This document shows positions 1 to 8,975 of a DNA stretch of 64,000 bases, piece after piece. Origin of the DNA: Ectobacillus antri. GTDB taxonomy: Bacteria; Bacillota; Bacilli; Bacillales; Bacillaceae_G. Positions within the stretch are counted from its first letter, which is position 1, and every line of letters begins with the position of its first letter. The position numbers and the translations under genes are program-made. The notes below the pieces were generated by a model, which was given only the letters and a program-made list of their open reading frames with translations, was not told the DNA's origin and made no database searches. The stretch is taken from NCBI RefSeq assembly GCF_003852715.1, contig NZ_RIAV01000003.1, positions 186,001 to 250,000 on the forward strand, in the 5' to 3' direction.

Positions 1-219
1 TAAGTCAGAAAAGTAATTTTCATAGTCTTTTGTGGTTAATGTAGACCATATACTATTAGAAGAAATGTCCAGTTGCTTGCGAGTCCAATGAATAAAATCT
101 TCCAAATCATATATATAGCGTTTTATAGTTGATTGTTTTCTTCCCTTGCTTGTTAAATATGCGGCGAATTCCCGTACAGATTCGTGTAAGCTTGTATCTT
201 CATCTTTTTTGACTTGCAT
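1..219 (-). CDS. Tyrosine recombinase/integrase, N-terminal part (runs off window)
   Basis: The minus strand is open from an ATG at 219 to the window edge (73 residues). The visible part has the SAM-like DNA-binding fold typical of XerC/D-type recombinases: a variable N-terminus, then ESVREFAAYLTSKGRKQST and YIYDLEDFIHWT, the usual 'core-binding' helices. The catalytic domain lies outside the window. The start is set by a GGATGGTG ribosome site just upstream; an in-frame ATG at 234 is less well placed. It is divergent from spoVK. A chromosomal recombinase at this place is plausible for the B. cereus group, but its role cannot be read from this fragment. Confidence 0.7.
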   Translation of the reverse strand, partial: MQVKKDEDTSLHESVREFAAYLTSKGRKQSTIKRYIYDLEDFIHWTRKQLDISSNSIWSTLTTKDYENYFSDL

Positions 220-318
220 ACATTCACCATCCATTCATTTTCATAAATTATAACAGAAAATGGTGGTAAGTGTGTATTCATTAGGTAAGGAAGTCTGCGC
301 TGAAAGCAGCTAATTAAT

Positions 319-326
319 GCATACAC
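319..326 (+). promoter_or_regulatory. Possible sigma-E -10 element of spoVK
   Basis: CATACACA resembles the sigma-E -10 consensus CATACANT and lies about 18 bases before the spoVK ribosome site. No clear sigma-E -35 (ATA) is present at the right distance, so this is a weak call based mainly on spoVK being a mother-cell gene in B. subtilis. Confidence 0.3.
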
Positions 327-355
327 ATCCGTGTTCTGCTAATTGGAGGTGGCTT

Positions 356-1309
356 ATGGACCAGTCCATACGCAAAAACAATAAAAACCAAATTAATATT
401 GTATTAAACCATAGAAAAAAAGAAAGTGTTCCTCTTCCGCCACAGAAAATATTAACGGAAAACGTGGCTACCAAGCATGACATGCTTAGGCAAGTAGAGG
501 AAGAAATGGGACGATTGGTCGGTATGGAGGACTTGAAAAAGATCATTAAAGAAATATACGCTTGGATTTACGTGAATAAAAAAAGGCAAGAAATGGGCTT
601 GAAAGCGGAAAAGCAGGTTCTTCATATGTTGTTTAAAGGAAATCCGGGTACAGGAAAGACGACAGTTGCACGTATTATCGGCAAATTATTATTTCAAATG
701 AATGTATTGTCTAAGGGACACTTAATTGAAGCGGAACGTGCAGATTTGGTGGGAGAATATATTGGTCATACAGCTCAAAAAACGCGTGAGCTTATAAAAA
801 AGGCAATGGGTGGCATTTTATTTGTGGATGAAGCATATTCATTGGCGAGAGGTGGGGAAAAAGATTTTGGAAAAGAAGCAATAGATACTTTGGTGAAGCA
901 TATGGAAGATAAGCAACATGACTTTGTTTTAATATTGGCTGGGTACTCCAGAGAAATGAATCATTTTCTATCCTTAAACCCGGGTCTGCAATCACGCTTT
1001 CCTTTCATTGTCGAGTTTCCCGATTATACGGTCAATCAACTGATTGAGATTGGTAGACGCATGTACGAAGAGCGGGAGTATCAACTCTCGAGAGAAGCGG
1101 AATGGAAGTTGCGCGACCATTTAAATGCAGTCAAGTACTCTTCTGGTCTTACCTCCTTCAGCAACGGGCGCTATGTACGGAATATCGTTGAAAAATCCGT
1201 ACGCTCACAAGCGATGAGATTGCTATCGCAGGATTCTTACGATAAATTCGATTTACTTACAATTTCAGGAAGTGATTTAGAGTGTGATGAAGAGCCGCCT
1301 ATTTTATAA
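356..1309 (+). CDS. spoVK: Stage V sporulation protein K (AAA+ ATPase)
   Basis: This is a 317-residue AAA+ ATPase of the SpoVK/CbbX (CfxQ) family. Walker A GNPGTGKT lies at residues 95-102 and Walker B ILFVDE at 154-159; an arginine finger region (LQSRF) and C-terminal lid follow. In B. subtilis SpoVK is made in the mother cell and is needed for spore maturation; its substrate is not known. The start is the ATG at 356, preceded by GGAGGTGG; an upstream in-frame ATG at 317 lacks a ribosome site and overlaps the likely promoter. The gene is followed at once by a terminator that overlaps its last codons, so it is probably monocistronic. Confidence 0.93.
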   Translation: MDQSIRKNNKNQINIVLNHRKKESVPLPPQKILTENVATKHDMLRQVEEEMGRLVGMEDLKKIIKEIYAWIYVNKKRQEMGLKAEKQVLHMLFKGNPGTGKTTVARIIGKLLFQMNVLSKGHLIEAERADLVGEYIGHTAQKTRELIKKAMGGILFVDEAYSLARGGEKDFGKEAIDTLVKHMEDKQHDFVLILAGYSREMNHFLSLNPGLQSRFPFIVEFPDYTVNQLIEIGRRMYEEREYQLSREAEWKLRDHLNAVKYSSGLTSFSNGRYVRNIVEKSVRSQAMRLLSQDSYDKFDLLTISGSDLECDEEPPIL

Positions 1310-1326
1310 GTTAGGCGGTTTTTTTA
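1295..1326 (+). terminator. Intrinsic terminator of spoVK
   Basis: CCGCCTA pairs with TAGGCGG, followed by eight T. The left arm lies inside the last codons of spoVK. Confidence 0.85.
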
Positions 1327-1350
1327 CATACTACAAAAGGGAGGTGTGCT

Positions 1351-1923
1351 ATGCATACATACGAAAACTTTGCAAAGCTGGCGCAGTGCGAGGTAGAGCA
1401 TGTAGATTATCAAATCTTATGTGTAAGAAGAAATGCTGAAATAACGGTGCTTGCTATTCACGGTGGGACGATTGAGTCTGGAACCTCAGAGTTAGCCAGT
1501 GATATTGCAGAGGCTTTACATGCAAGCTTTTATACATTTCAAGGATTAAAAAATAATCCAAAACTTCATATTACATCAGCTCAATTTGACGAACCGAGAG
1601 CGGTAGAGCTTGTACAAACATCATCGTATGTAGTTTCTGTACATGGAGCGTATGGTGACACGGCCGTAACTTATATAGGAGGAAATGATGGGGAGTTAAA
1701 GCGAATTGCCACAGCACACTTATTAGATGCCGGCTTTTTAGTAAAGGAGGCGCCTGGTAGAATTAATGGTGACAGTCCTACTAATATTGTGAATCGCAGT
1801 AAAAACGGAAGAGGTCTGCAGCTTGAGTTGACCAAAGCGCAGCGCAAATTATTACAAATGAGTGTCAATGCCTACGACGCTTATGTACAAGCAATTGTAC
1901 AAGCAGTAAAAAAAGTAATGTGA
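1351..1923 (+). CDS. Poly-gamma-glutamate hydrolase family protein
   Basis: This 190-residue protein matches the YjqB/YmaC (PF05908) family, related to phage enzymes that cut gamma-glutamyl bonds in poly-gamma-glutamate. Family marks visible are AIHGGTIESGTSE near residue 35, where the first histidine and the glutamate are expected zinc ligands, VSVHGAYG near 95 with a second histidine, and a C-terminal GLQLELT with a glutamate. A GGGAGGTG ribosome site precedes the ATG. It lacks a signal peptide, so it would act inside the cell or be released by lysis. The stop codon abuts the palindromic repeat that follows. Confidence 0.8.
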   Translation: MHTYENFAKLAQCEVEHVDYQILCVRRNAEITVLAIHGGTIESGTSELASDIAEALHASFYTFQGLKNNPKLHITSAQFDEPRAVELVQTSSYVVSVHGAYGDTAVTYIGGNDGELKRIATAHLLDAGFLVKEAPGRINGDSPTNIVNRSKNGRGLQLELTKAQRKLLQMSVNAYDAYVQAIVQAVKKVM

Positions 1924-2080
1924 GGAGGCCGGGACATAACTGAATCATATAACGCTAAAGCCGAAAGAATACATAACACTAAAAAAGAAAAAATCCGAAC
2001 TAAATCGAATTCTGTGTGGAGAATTCCGACTAATAGTTCGGATTTTTCTTTGACTGAAAACCTTTTGTCCCAGCCTCCTG
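1924..2080. repeat. bcr-like palindromic dispersed repeat, copy 1
   Basis: The outer arms are near-complementary (GAGG-CCGGGAC against GTCCCAGCCTCC). A strong inner palindrome has arms AAAAATCCGAACTA and TAGTTCGGATTTTT with nested GAATTC pairs. The same sequence occurs inverted at 61712-61876. It fills the gap between two convergent genes and has T tracts on both strands, so it may end transcription in both directions. Size and form recall the bcr repeats of the B. cereus group; the exact family was not checked. Confidence 0.8.
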
Positions 2081-2084
2081 CTGT

Positions 2085-2225
2085 TTATATCTTTGTATTG
2101 CTTTTTTTGGCGCGATTTTCAAGCTTACTTTTTGGACTGTAGTTGCCTTCGCCTGGTGTCATACCTTGTGAATTTACACTACTTGCTGCTTTTCCGCGAT
2201 TGCTTTGGTTATTACCTTTTGCCAT
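2085..2225 (-). CDS. Small hydrophilic protein, SASP-like, 46 aa
   Basis: Read directly from the minus strand: ATG at 2225, TAA at 2085-2087, ribosome site GGAAAGGAATG. The 46-residue product is rich in Lys, Asn, Ser and Gly and has no hydrophobic stretch. It resembles its upstream neighbour: both contain GK..SSV followed by G.TP and KSK near the middle. This composition is like the small minor acid-soluble spore proteins of Bacillus, but I cannot match it to a named Ssp. It begins six bases after its neighbour ends, so the two form an operon. Confidence 0.65.
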   Translation of the reverse strand: MAKGNNQSNRGKAASSVNSQGMTPGEGNYSPKSKLENRAKKSNTKI

Positions 2226-2230
2226 TTTTG

Positions 2231-2371
2231 TCATTCCTTTCCTGTGGATTGTTGTATGTGAAGCTGATGATGCTTCTCCATTTTTTTGCTTTTCCCGTAC
2301 GCAGATTCTGGTGTTTGTCCTGAGTGATCTACTGAGCTTTTTTGCTTGCCCTTGTTTACATGATTAGTCAT
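2231..2371 (-). CDS. Small hydrophilic protein, SASP-like, 46 aa
   Basis: The minus-strand ATG at 2371 is preceded by AAAGGGGGTG, a strong ribosome site; an upstream in-frame extension to 2440 lies over a terminator and is not used. The 46-residue product is Lys/His/Ser/Gln-rich and shares a GK..SSV..SG.TPE..Y.KSK pattern with the next gene, which suggests an old tandem duplication. It is probably a minor spore protein by composition, but this is inference only. Confidence 0.6.
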   Translation of the reverse strand: MTNHVNKGKQKSSVDHSGQTPESAYGKSKKMEKHHQLHIQQSTGKE

Positions 2372-2412
2372 ATGATACACCCCCTTTTGTATAGTATGGC
2401 TTTTCTGCCTAT

Positions 2413-2437
2413 AAAAAAACGCCGCATGCGGCGTTTT
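2413..2437 (-). terminator. Terminator of the TRIC-channel gene
   Basis: Perfect palindrome AAAACGCCGC/GCGGCGTTTT followed on the minus strand by more T. It touches the stop codon of the upstream gene at 2437. Confidence 0.85.
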
Positions 2438-3060
2438 CAACTGTCAATAGACTTTGATGAATTTGTCAAAGATTTAATGGGTAAATGCCAGTTGTAATAA
2501 ATTGATAACATACGACATACGACGATGACGATAAACAGTAGATACATATGGATCGGTGTTGCTACAAGGTTTGTTCCAACAGCAAACCCAGCTAAAATCG
2601 TCCAAAATGCGTATACTTCAGCACGCAATACGAGAGGCTTTCTTTTTGCCAGCACATCTCGTATGATACCGCCGCCCGTTCCTGTTAAAACGGCTGCGAC
2701 AATCGTAGCGCTTAGCGGTAAGTTTAACTTTTGAGCATATAAAGCACCTTGAATAGCGAAGGCAGAAAGACCGATTGCATCTGTTATATTTTCCCATTTC
2801 TTCCAATGTTTCATTAGTTTGTGCGGAAATAAAAAGATAATCGTCATTGATAAAAGAGCAATTTGAAACAATACATCTTGTTTCCAAAATGCTTCAACCG
2901 GATATCCTATAAGTAAGTTGCGCAAGGCACCGCCGCCAAACGCTGTAGCCATTCCCAAAATGTACACACCAAAAATATCGTACTCTTCCTCCATGGCAAC
3001 AATGGCACCGCTTACAGCGAAAGCAATCGTGCCGATAATACTAAATAACTCCCATGTCAT
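2437..3060 (-). CDS. TRIC-type (UPF0126/YadS) channel-like membrane protein
   Basis: This 207-residue polytopic membrane protein has about seven hydrophobic segments and an internal duplication. Each half carries the family's glycine motif: GGGALRN near residue 42 and GGGIIRD near 128, in the UPF0126/TRIC pattern GGGxxRD. Members form trimeric cation-permeable pores; the physiological role in Bacillus is not known. The start ATG at 3060 follows a GGGAGAG ribosome site. Its C-terminus is hydrophilic (lysine and serine rich). Confidence 0.85.
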   Translation of the reverse strand: MTWELFSIIGTIAFAVSGAIVAMEEEYDIFGVYILGMATAFGGGALRNLLIGYPVEAFWKQDVLFQIALLSMTIIFLFPHKLMKHWKKWENITDAIGLSAFAIQGALYAQKLNLPLSATIVAAVLTGTGGGIIRDVLAKRKPLVLRAEVYAFWTILAGFAVGTNLVATPIHMYLLFIVIVVCRMLSIYYNWHLPIKSLTNSSKSIDS

Positions 3061-3200
3061 GATGCAATCTCTCCCGATGAATGATAAGCTTCTACATCAA
3101 CCATATGATAAGGCTTATAGGGATTGAATGTAGAAGAAAAATGCTTCCTCTGCTATTATAGTAGAAGGTTGAAGTTTCGAAAAGAAAGATGTGAAAATAT

Positions 3201-4475
3201 TTGGAGAAAGAAAAAGCAATTTTAGTGGGTTGTCAGCTACCGACAGATCCAGATGACCGATTTACATATTCAATGGAAGAGCTAGCATCACTTACAAAAA
3301 CTGCGCAAGCAGAAGTGATTTTAGCAACAACACAAAAGCGGACGCGATTTCATCCTGCTACCTATATTGGAAAAGGAAAACTAGAGGAATTGGCTGCGCT
3401 TGTCAAAGAAACAGAACCAGATGTTGTTATTTTTAATAACGAACTAACACCTAGTCAAATTCGCAACTTGTCAAATGAGCTGGAAGCGCGTGTTATTGAT
3501 CGTACACAATTAATTTTAGATATTTTTGCGCAACGTGCCAAATCGCGCGAAGGAAAGCTACAAGTAGAACTGGCGCAGCTAAAATATGCCTTACCTCGTC
3601 TTGTAGGACAGGGAGAAGGGTTATCCCGCCTTGGTGGAGGTATTGGTACGCGTGGTCCGGGTGAAACAAAGCTCGAAACAGACCGTCGTCATATCCGTAG
3701 CCGCATCGATGAAATTACGGGACAACTAGCGGTAATTGTGGAGCATCGCAAGCGTTATCGTGAGCGCAGGAAACAAAACAGCACCTTTCAAATTTCGTTG
3801 GTAGGCTACACGAATGCAGGTAAGTCGACACTCTTTAATCGCTTGACGATGGCTGATACATTTGAAGAAAATTTGTTGTTTGCAACGCTCGATCCAACAA
3901 CGCGTAAAATGCAGCTGCCGTGTGGTTACACTGTTTTATTAACAGACACAGTTGGATTTATTCAGGATTTGCCTACAGCGTTAATTGCTGCGTTTCGTTC
4001 TACGCTAGAAGAAGTAAACGAGGCAGATTTTATTTTACATGTGGTAGACTCATCTGACGCGAATTATGCAGGACATGAAAAGACAGTAAAGAATCTGCTA
4101 CGTGAAATGGAAGCAGAGCAAATACCTGCGCTTACTCTGTATAATAAAAAAGATAGGACAGAACCGTCTTTCATTCCGTCTCCTCACGGTGAACATGTTC
4201 GTGTCAGTGCATTTCATCAAGAAGACCTACAAATGCTCAGAAATCGTATTGAAGCTGAAATGAAAAAGTTGATGAATCCTTATCATATTAAAGTTCCGGC
4301 TGAGGAAGGCCGGTTGCTTACACTTTTGCGGACAGAAACTATTTTGGAAACAATGACGTTTTGTGAAGATACACACTTGTACATATGTGTAGGATACGTG
4401 TTCACAAATTCTCCGCTTAATGGACAAATAAAGAAATATACAGCACGAAAAGGAGAAGAGAAATTCGATGTTTAA
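3201..4475 (+). CDS. hflX: GTPase HflX, ribosome-associated
   Basis: This 424-residue Obg-HflX GTPase has an N-terminal HflX domain (about 1-190) with [19 protein letters not shown], and a G domain with G1 GYTNAGKST (202-210), G3 DTVGF (249-253) and G4 NKKD (315-318). HflX binds the 50S subunit and splits or rescues stalled ribosomes, especially under heat stress. The start is TTG at 3201; it opens the family-typical N-terminus EKEKAILVG. The gene overlaps the following PLP enzyme by eight bases, so the two are translationally coupled, as in the B. subtilis ynbA-ynbB pair. Confidence 0.95.
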   Translation: MEKEKAILVGCQLPTDPDDRFTYSMEELASLTKTAQAEVILATTQKRTRFHPATYIGKGKLEELAALVKETEPDVVIFNNELTPSQIRNLSNELEARVIDRTQLILDIFAQRAKSREGKLQVELAQLKYALPRLVGQGEGLSRLGGGIGTRGPGETKLETDRRHIRSRIDEITGQLAVIVEHRKRYRERRKQNSTFQISLVGYTNAGKSTLFNRLTMADTFEENLLFATLDPTTRKMQLPCGYTVLLTDTVGFIQDLPTALIAAFRSTLEEVNEADFILHVVDSSDANYAGHEKTVKNLLREMEAEQIPALTLYNKKDRTEPSFIPSPHGEHVRVSAFHQEDLQMLRNRIEAEMKKLMNPYHIKVPAEEGRLLTLLRTETILETMTFCEDTHLYICVGYVFTNSPLNGQIKKYTARKGEEKFDV

Positions 4476-5733
4476 CAGATTGAAATACGGGGAACAGTTA
4501 GCCCCACTTGTACAAGAGACTGAGGCAATGATTGCCGCTGCTCATAAACGAGTAGATGATATTGCGGAAAGTAATCAATTCCGCGTTTTAGAAAGCTTTC
4601 GCAAGTATAAAATCAGTGACTCTCATTTTATTCCAACAACAGGATATGGCTATGATGATATTGGTAGAGATACGCTGGAAAAAGTATATGCTGATGTATT
4701 CGGAGGAGAAGCAGGGTTAGTACGTCCGCAAATCATATCCGGTACACATGCTATTTCTACAGCGCTCTTCGGTGTGTTGCGCCCCGGTGATGAGCTTGTT
4801 TATATTACAGGTAAGCCGTATGACACATTGGAAGAAATCGTAGGTATTCGCGGTAAAGGCATTGGCTCATTTAAAGAGTATAACATTGGCTATCGCACTG
4901 TTGATTTGCTTGACGGTGGGGTGGATTGGGAACGTGTCAAAGAAGCGATTGGTCCGCAGACGAAGATGATTGGTATTCAGCGTTCCAAAGGTTATGCAAC
5001 AAGACCGTCGTTTACTGTGGCCGAAATTGCGGAAATGATTCGATTTGTAAAAGAAATTAAGCCGGATGTTGTAGTGTTTGTAGATAATTGCTACGGCGAA
5101 TTTGCAGAAGAGTTGGAGCCTTGTCATGTGGGAGCAGATTTAATTGCGGGTTCACTTATTAAAAATCCTGGTGGCGGCATTGTCAAAACTGGTGGCTATA
5201 TTGTCGGAAAAGAGCAATACGTAGAAGCATGTGCGTATCGCCTCACCTCACCTGGTATTGGAGCGGAGGCGGGGGCGTCTTTATACAGCTTACAGGAAAT
5301 GTATCAAGGTTTTTTCTTGGCCCCATACGTAACGGCACAAGCCATAAAAGGAGCTATTTTTACGGCTGCCTTTTTAGAAAAGCTTGGTATGAACACGTCC
5401 CCTAGATGGGATATGCCACGAACGGATTTAATTCAATCCGTGCAGTTTGATGACCGTGAGCGCATGATTGCTTTTTGTCAGGCTATTCAATATGCATCTC
5501 CAGTTAACTCGCACTTTACACCATATCCAAATTATATGCCGGGTTATGAAGATGACGTTATCATGGCGGCAGGTACATTTATTCAAGGTGCTAGCATCGA
5601 ATTATCCGCAGACGGTCCCATTCGTCCGCCGTATGTTGCTTATGTACAAGGTGGCCTCACTTATTCACATGTTAAAATTGCCATTTGTTCTGCCATCGAT
5701 TCGTTACTCGAAAAGGGGCTACTTTCTTTATAA
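4468..5733 (+). CDS. ynbB: PLP-dependent enzyme, methionine gamma-lyase / aluminium-resistance family (YnbB)
   Basis: This 421-residue fold-type I aminotransferase-like protein is of the YnbB family (PF06838). The probable PLP lysine is K232 in [10 protein letters not shown], with the pocket aspartate at [10 protein letters not shown] near 206 and a PLP-phosphate region SGTHAIS at 91-97. The family is annotated both as methionine gamma-lyase and as aluminium-resistance protein; the true substrate is not settled. It overlaps hflX by eight bases and lies upstream of glnR, the usual Bacillus order. Confidence 0.88.
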   Translation: MFNRLKYGEQLAPLVQETEAMIAAAHKRVDDIAESNQFRVLESFRKYKISDSHFIPTTGYGYDDIGRDTLEKVYADVFGGEAGLVRPQIISGTHAISTALFGVLRPGDELVYITGKPYDTLEEIVGIRGKGIGSFKEYNIGYRTVDLLDGGVDWERVKEAIGPQTKMIGIQRSKGYATRPSFTVAEIAEMIRFVKEIKPDVVVFVDNCYGEFAEELEPCHVGADLIAGSLIKNPGGGIVKTGGYIVGKEQYVEACAYRLTSPGIGAEAGASLYSLQEMYQGFFLAPYVTAQAIKGAIFTAAFLEKLGMNTSPRWDMPRTDLIQSVQFDDRERMIAFCQAIQYASPVNSHFTPYPNYMPGYEDDVIMAAGTFIQGASIELSADGPIRPPYVAYVQGGLTYSHVKIAICSAIDSLLEKGLLSL

Positions 5734-5830
5734 AGTTTTTGTAAAAGGAGCAGGGCTTGGGCATATAAATAAGGTGTACACATAGGATACAAAGGTCATC
5801 TCATTTGGTGTGGAAACGGTTAAAAATAAA

Positions 5831-5847
5831 TGTCATAAAAGCTAACA
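5831..5847. promoter_or_regulatory. GlnR/TnrA binding site upstream of glnRA
   Basis: TGTCATAAAAGCTAACA matches the consensus TGTNA-N7-TNACA exactly. It lies just upstream of the glnR -35, where GlnR represses its own operon when glutamine is plentiful. Confidence 0.88.
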
Positions 5848-5851
5848 TTTG

Positions 5852-5880
5852 TTGACACTATACATACCATAATATAAAAT
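5852..5880 (+). promoter_or_regulatory. glnRA promoter (sigma-A)
   Basis: TTGACA at 5852-5857 and TAAAAT at 5875-5880 are 17 bases apart, directly downstream of the GlnR box. Confidence 0.75.
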
Positions 5881-5911
5881 AAAGGCATGTTAAGGAGAAG
5901 GAGGAATTGAA

Positions 5912-6310
5912 GTGAGCAATCACGATCGACGCTCTACTCCGCTGTTTCCAATCGGCATTGTTATGAACCTAACGCAGTTATCTGCTCGCCAAATTCGCTA
6001 CTATGAAGAGCATGGTCTCATCACACCGGTACGAACAGAAGGCAACCGTCGGCATTATTCTTTCAATGATGTCGATAAATTACTTGAAATTAAAGATTTG
6101 CTTGATCAAGGCTTGAACTTAGCTGGTATTAAGCAAGTGTTGCAGCTAAAAGCTACGGGTCAGGTGCAACCACCTCAAGTGGTGTCTGAGGAGTCAAAAC
6201 AAATTTCTGATGCGGAGCTTCGCAAGTTGCTTCGCGATGAACTGTATCAAGCGGGTCGCTTTAATCGCACTTCGCTTCGGCAGGGCGATATGTCCCGATT
6301 TTTTCACTGA
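5912..6310 (+). CDS. glnR: Glutamine synthetase repressor GlnR (MerR family)
   Basis: This 132-residue MerR-type regulator has an N-terminal winged helix ([17 protein letters not shown]) followed by a dimer helix. The C-terminus is the flexible tail through which feedback-inhibited glutamine synthetase activates GlnR and stabilises DNA binding. Length is close to the usual 129-135. The start is GTG at 5912 behind AAGGAGAAGGAGG. It controls glnRA through the site at 5831-5847 and is cotranscribed with glnA 52 bases downstream. Confidence 0.95.
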   Translation: MSNHDRRSTPLFPIGIVMNLTQLSARQIRYYEEHGLITPVRTEGNRRHYSFNDVDKLLEIKDLLDQGLNLAGIKQVLQLKATGQVQPPQVVSEESKQISDAELRKLLRDELYQAGRFNRTSLRQGDMSRFFH

Positions 6311-6362
6311 TATTGGTTTTACATGTTTTCCATATAAAATGTTAATCAGGGGGAATCAGAAA

Positions 6363-7697
6363 ATGGCAAAGTTTACAAAAGAAGACATTTTTCGTTTTGC
6401 GCAAGAAGAGAACGTTAAGTACATCCGTTTGCAATTTACCGACCTTTTAGGAATTATTAAAAACGTAGAAATTCCTGTAAGTCAGCTTGAAAAAGCATTA
6501 GAGAACAAAATGATGTTTGACGGTTCTTCTATTGAGGGCTTTGTTCGTATCGAGGAATCTGATATGTATCTCTTCCCTGATTTGGATACATGGGTTGTAT
6601 TTCCCTGGACTTCTGAGAAGGGGAAAGTTGCTCGCTTAATCTGTGATATTTATAATCCAGATGGCACGCCTTTCGCAGGGGATCCGCGCAATAACCTAAA
6701 ACGTGTTTTAAAAGAAATGGAAGATCTTGGTTTCACGGATTTTAACTTAGGACCAGAACCAGAGTTTTTCTTGTTTAAGGTAGATGAAAAAGGAAATCCG
6801 ACGCTTGAACTAAACGACAATGGTGGTTACTTTGATTTAGCACCTACGGATTTAGGTGAAAACTGTCGCCGCGATATTGTGCTTGAGCTAGAGGAGATGG
6901 GCTTTGAGATTGAAGCATCTCATCATGAAGTAGCGCCGGGACAACACGAGATCGACTTTAAATATGCAGGCGCATTAAAAGCATGTGATGATATTCAAAC
7001 ATTTAAGCTGGTTGTAAAAACAATTGCGCGTAAGCATGGCTTGCATGCAACATTTATGCCAAAACCATTGTTTGGTGTAAACGGATCTGGTATGCACTGT
7101 AACCTGTCTCTGTTCCGTGGCAAAGAAAACGCATTTTATGATGAAAATGGTGATCTACAGCTAAGTGAAACAGCACGTCATTTCATTGCGGGTATCTTAA
7201 AGCACGCACCAAACTTCACTGCGGTTACAAACCCGACAGTAAACTCTTATAAGCGTCTTGTACCTGGATATGAAGCACCTTGCTACGTGGCGTGGTCCGC
7301 TCGCAACCGTAGTCCGCTTATCCGTATTCCGGCATCGCGCGGTCTTAGTACACGTGTAGAAGTGCGCAGTGTAGACCCAGCAGCGAATCCATATTTGGCG
7401 CTTTCCGTTCTTCTTGCGGCAGGTCTTGACGGTGTCAAAAACAAACTTGCAGCACCAGCACCAGTAGACCGAAACATCTACGTGATGACGCGTGCTGAGC
7501 GTGAAAAAGCGGGTATCGTAGACCTTCCGGCTACACTTGCACAAGCGCTTGAGAACTTAAAAACAGATGAAGTTATCTGCAACGCGCTTGGTGAGCATTT
7601 GCTAGAGCACTTTATTGAAGCAAAAGAGATTGAATGGGATATGTTTAGAACACAAGTTCACCCTTGGGAACGCGATCAGTATATGAGCATTTATTAA
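6363..7697 (+). CDS. glnA: Glutamine synthetase, type I
   Basis: This is a 444-residue GSI-alpha glutamine synthetase, making glutamine from glutamate, ammonia and ATP as a dodecamer. Visible family motifs are FDGSSIEGF, the metal-binding EPEFFLF, the ATP-region [12 protein letters not shown] and the [11 protein letters not shown] segment. The start is ATG at 6363 with a GGGGGA ribosome site; the longer frame from 6210 only overlaps glnR. The last 18 codons lie within the 69-bp att repeat, so the 3' end present here is supplied partly by the phage attachment sequence without changing the protein. Confidence 0.97.
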   Translation: MAKFTKEDIFRFAQEENVKYIRLQFTDLLGIIKNVEIPVSQLEKALENKMMFDGSSIEGFVRIEESDMYLFPDLDTWVVFPWTSEKGKVARLICDIYNPDGTPFAGDPRNNLKRVLKEMEDLGFTDFNLGPEPEFFLFKVDEKGNPTLELNDNGGYFDLAPTDLGENCRRDIVLELEEMGFEIEASHHEVAPGQHEIDFKYAGALKACDDIQTFKLVVKTIARKHGLHATFMPKPLFGVNGSGMHCNLSLFRGKENAFYDENGDLQLSETARHFIAGILKHAPNFTAVTNPTVNSYKRLVPGYEAPCYVAWSARNRSPLIRIPASRGLSTRVEVRSVDPAANPYLALSVLLAAGLDGVKNKLAAPAPVDRNIYVMTRAEREKAGIVDLPATLAQALENLKTDEVICNALGEHLLEHFIEAKEIEWDMFRTQVHPWERDQYMSIY

Positions 7698-7712
7698 GAA
7701 GAGAAAGCCTTG
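7644..7712 (+). repeat. attL core (69-bp direct repeat with attR)
   Basis: The 69 bases are identical to 47568-47636. They span the last 18 codons of glnA, its stop and the start of the terminator stem. Homology ends at the G of AAGCCTTG; after that the two copies differ. The site-specific crossover took place somewhere within this interval. Confidence 0.95.
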
Positions 7713-7737
7713 ATACCACTGGTATTGGGGCTTTTTT
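7705..7737 (+). terminator. glnA terminator rebuilt with a phage right arm
   Basis: AAGCCTTGATACC pairs over 13 positions, three of them G-U, with GGTATTGGGGCTT, followed by a T tract. The left arm starts inside the att core; the right arm is phage DNA. Confidence 0.85.
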
Positions 7738-7742
7738 CTTGA

Positions 7743-7798
7743 TGTGGTCAAAAACAATTTCAGAAAGGGAAATTCATATTGACCACAATTTGACCACA
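7743..7798. promoter_or_regulatory. Probable integrase arm-type sites, left
   Basis: TGACCACA occurs at 7780-7787 and 7791-7798, 11 bases apart, and inverted (TGTGGTCA) at 7743-7750. The same octamer with the same 11-base period occurs near attR. This fits arm-type sites for the N-terminal domain of a tyrosine integrase. Confidence 0.65.
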
Positions 7799-7804
7799 AA
7801 AATT

Positions 7805-8962
7805 TTATTGCTCTAGTACATTGCTCATATAGTAATCAAATTGATTAATGGAGTCTTGGTTAATCTTCTTACTAATATGTGAGTAAATATTTGCGGTAGT
7901 TTGCATATCTTTATGCCCCAGTCGAGTTTGAATATATTTCATATTAGCGCCTGATTCCATTAGAAGAACTGCATGGGTATGTCGCAAGGAATGAATATCT
8001 AAGTGTGGCAATTCAGCCCTTACTAAAATACGTGAAAAAGCGTTAAATAAAGTAGACTTTGGAAGAAAATCCCCATCAGCCTTTGCAAATACTAAGTCGA
8101 GATCATGTTTATAAAGATCCTGTAAAGCTAACTTATTTTCATTTTGCCAACGTTTATGCTTTAGTAAATCATCCGTAAATGATTTTGGGATACTAATTGT
8201 TCGTTTGGAAGTAAACGTCTTTGTGTCGCCAAATAGATCTTCCCTTGTTTTAGCGGAGAAATCTAATGTCTTGTTAATGTGAATTTGCTGTTCTTTTAAA
8301 TCTATATCTTTCCATTGAAGAGCTGCAGCCTCACCTTTACGCATCCCGGTATTAAGCAACCCTTTAAAAAAGATGTAGTAAACATAGTTGTATTGATATG
8401 CGGCTTGAAGAAATCTTGGGATATCTTCTGTCCGCATATACTTTAATTCCTCAGTATTTTTAGATACATTAGGAATAACTACATGCTCGCAAGGGTTACT
8501 TTTAAGCTTGTTCAGTTGGATTGCTTTTTTCATCGCATTGTTCATGGTGCTGTGTATAATCTCGATAGTGCGCTTACTATAACCTTTAGCAGCCAGCTTA
8601 TGAATAAACTTTTGGTACATAATTGGCTTTATATCTTTAAGCATTACTTTCTTAAAGTGAGGTAGGATATGTGTTGCGATATTGCGTTGATGTAGCTGGA
8701 ATGTGTTTTTTCGTACATTACTTTTCTTATATAAACTTAACCAATCGTATAGAAAATGCTCTAGGGAAACAGGAACATTTTCTACCTCGTCCTTATTCGC
8801 TAATTTTAACTCTTCTTCAGCAGCGGCCAAACTTGCCTCTTTCTTTGAAGTGAATCCGCGCTTTGTTTTTTCTTTAAACTCCCCAGTAAATGGATCTTTA
8901 TAACGTATCCTATAAGACCAGGCATCTTTACCGCCCTTTTTATATTTCCTAAAGCTGGCCAT
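7805..8962 (-). CDS. int: Phage integrase, tyrosine recombinase
   Basis: This 385-residue integrase has an N-terminal AP2-like arm-binding domain (about 1-60, WSYRIRYKDPFTGEF), a core-binding SAM-like domain (about 65-165) and a catalytic domain. Catalytic residues read as R208 (NTGMRKGE), H324 and R327 (HSLRHTH), H350 (RLGH) and the nucleophile Y360 (ANIYSH). It lies next to attL, reading toward it, and is the likely enzyme for integration into the glnA 3' end. It begins 13 bases after the ImmA-type gene, so both probably share the LexA-boxed promoter. Confidence 0.95.
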   Translation of the reverse strand: MASFRKYKKGGKDAWSYRIRYKDPFTGEFKEKTKRGFTSKKEASLAAAEEELKLANKDEVENVPVSLEHFLYDWLSLYKKSNVRKNTFQLHQRNIATHILPHFKKVMLKDIKPIMYQKFIHKLAAKGYSKRTIEIIHSTMNNAMKKAIQLNKLKSNPCEHVVIPNVSKNTEELKYMRTEDIPRFLQAAYQYNYVYYIFFKGLLNTGMRKGEAAALQWKDIDLKEQQIHINKTLDFSAKTREDLFGDTKTFTSKRTISIPKSFTDDLLKHKRWQNENKLALQDLYKHDLDLVFAKADGDFLPKSTLFNAFSRILVRAELPHLDIHSLRHTHAVLLMESGANMKYIQTRLGHKDMQTTANIYSHISKKINQDSINQFDYYMSNVLEQ

Positions 8963-8975
8963 AATGGGCCTCCTT

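Noticed and set aside
2093-2367. Two plus-strand frames across the small-protein pair.
   Set aside because: They are Phe/Leu/Cys-rich shadows of the two minus-strand genes, which have proper ribosome sites.
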